From contig BGKB01000018.1 in assembly GCA_003116975.1 (NCBI GenBank), positions 682,001 to 746,000 of the forward strand: a stretch of DNA of 64,000 bases, given 5' to 3'. Within the stretch, counting starts at the first letter, position 1. Each line of letters starts with the position of its first letter. This document shows, one piece after another, positions 63,766 through 64,000 of the stretch. Source of the DNA: Aurantiochytrium sp. KH105. Its lineage: Eukaryota; Sar; Bigyra; Thraustochytrida; Thraustochytriidae. Both the position numbers and the translations under genes were made by a program. The notes under the pieces were generated by a model that saw only the letters and a program-made list of their open reading frames with translations, was not told the origin of the DNA and ran no database searches.

Positions 63766-64000
63766 TTTCTTCACTTCTCTCCCTGCGAGATCAGAATTGC
63801 TCTTTTGCTCTCGAAGTCGATTGAATGGGTTTTGCTGGGGGGACAGACCAACGGGCCCGTCGACCAAGTCACAACGTTCTTGACAATTTCTGCTTTGCTT
63901 TGCTTTGCTTTGCTTTGCTTTGCTTTCCTTTGCTTTGATTTAGATATTATCGAAACAAGAATCTGCGAACACTCCATCCCAAAAGTTACATTACAGCGAG
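63766..64000 (-). promoter_or_regulatory. Upstream region of lipase-like copy 2
   Basis: This region extends to the window edge and contains a TTTGC array at 63891-63932. A promoter role is inferred from position only. Confidence 0.4.
63891..63932. repeat. (TTTGC)n pentanucleotide repeat
   Basis: About eight copies of GCTTT, the last ones with a substitution, lie ~130 bp upstream of the lipase-like copy 2 start. Confidence 0.93.

Overview
This is a nuclear DNA window from a GC-rich, intron-poor microbial eukaryote. Nearly every recognisable gene is one long open frame. These include a 12.5-kb VPS13 gene, a kinesin, an HOPS/CORVET tether subunit, SMN and a wybutosine-synthesis fusion protein. 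Genes lie on both strands with short convergent or divergent spacers and no operon structure. The style fits a thraustochytrid-like stramenopile (Labyrinthulomycetes). That placement is inference from gene architecture, because no rRNA or other phylogenetic marker is present.

Layout. 1-13 kb: the 3' end of a Sen1/UPF1-type helicase, a kinesin-6-like motor (-), a VPS39/TGFBRAP1-type tether (-), a small unidentified gene (-) and a GT4 glycosyltransferase with a C-terminal membrane segment (+). 13-29.7 kb: a 16.8-kb block with no gene I can support. It is rich in microsatellites, a degenerate 80-100-bp tandem repeat, a strong hairpin and a 120-nt homopurine tract. 29.7-46 kb: a polyQ/polyA protein (+), the giant VPS13 (-) and a membrane protein with a 16-Cys CxxxC domain (+). 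47-59.5 kb: a Tudor-less SMN (-), a C-CAP/TPR-clamp protein (-), mitochondrial GatA (+), a PUM3/Puf6 protein (-) and a TYW3-kelch-TYW2-TYW5 fusion (+). 59.8-63.8 kb: a tandem pair of membrane-anchored class 3 lipase-like proteins (-).

How the genes relate. The VPS39-like protein and VPS13 both act on endolysosomal membranes. SMN (snRNP assembly), GatA (Gln-tRNA amidation), PUM3 (ribosome biogenesis) and the TYW fusion (tRNA-Phe wybutosine) are RNA-maturation factors within 12.4 kb. I infer no co-regulation beyond the shared divergent promoter regions TPR/GatA and PUM3/TYW.

The most notable item is the TYW fusion. It carries the enzymes that act at yW-86, yW-72 and hydroxylation in one chain, plus an internally duplicated module. 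No virus-like element, transposase, reverse transcriptase, tRNA, rRNA or CRISPR array was recognised. Starts were set at the first well-placed ATG before the conserved domain, because several frames run open into low-complexity 5' leaders.
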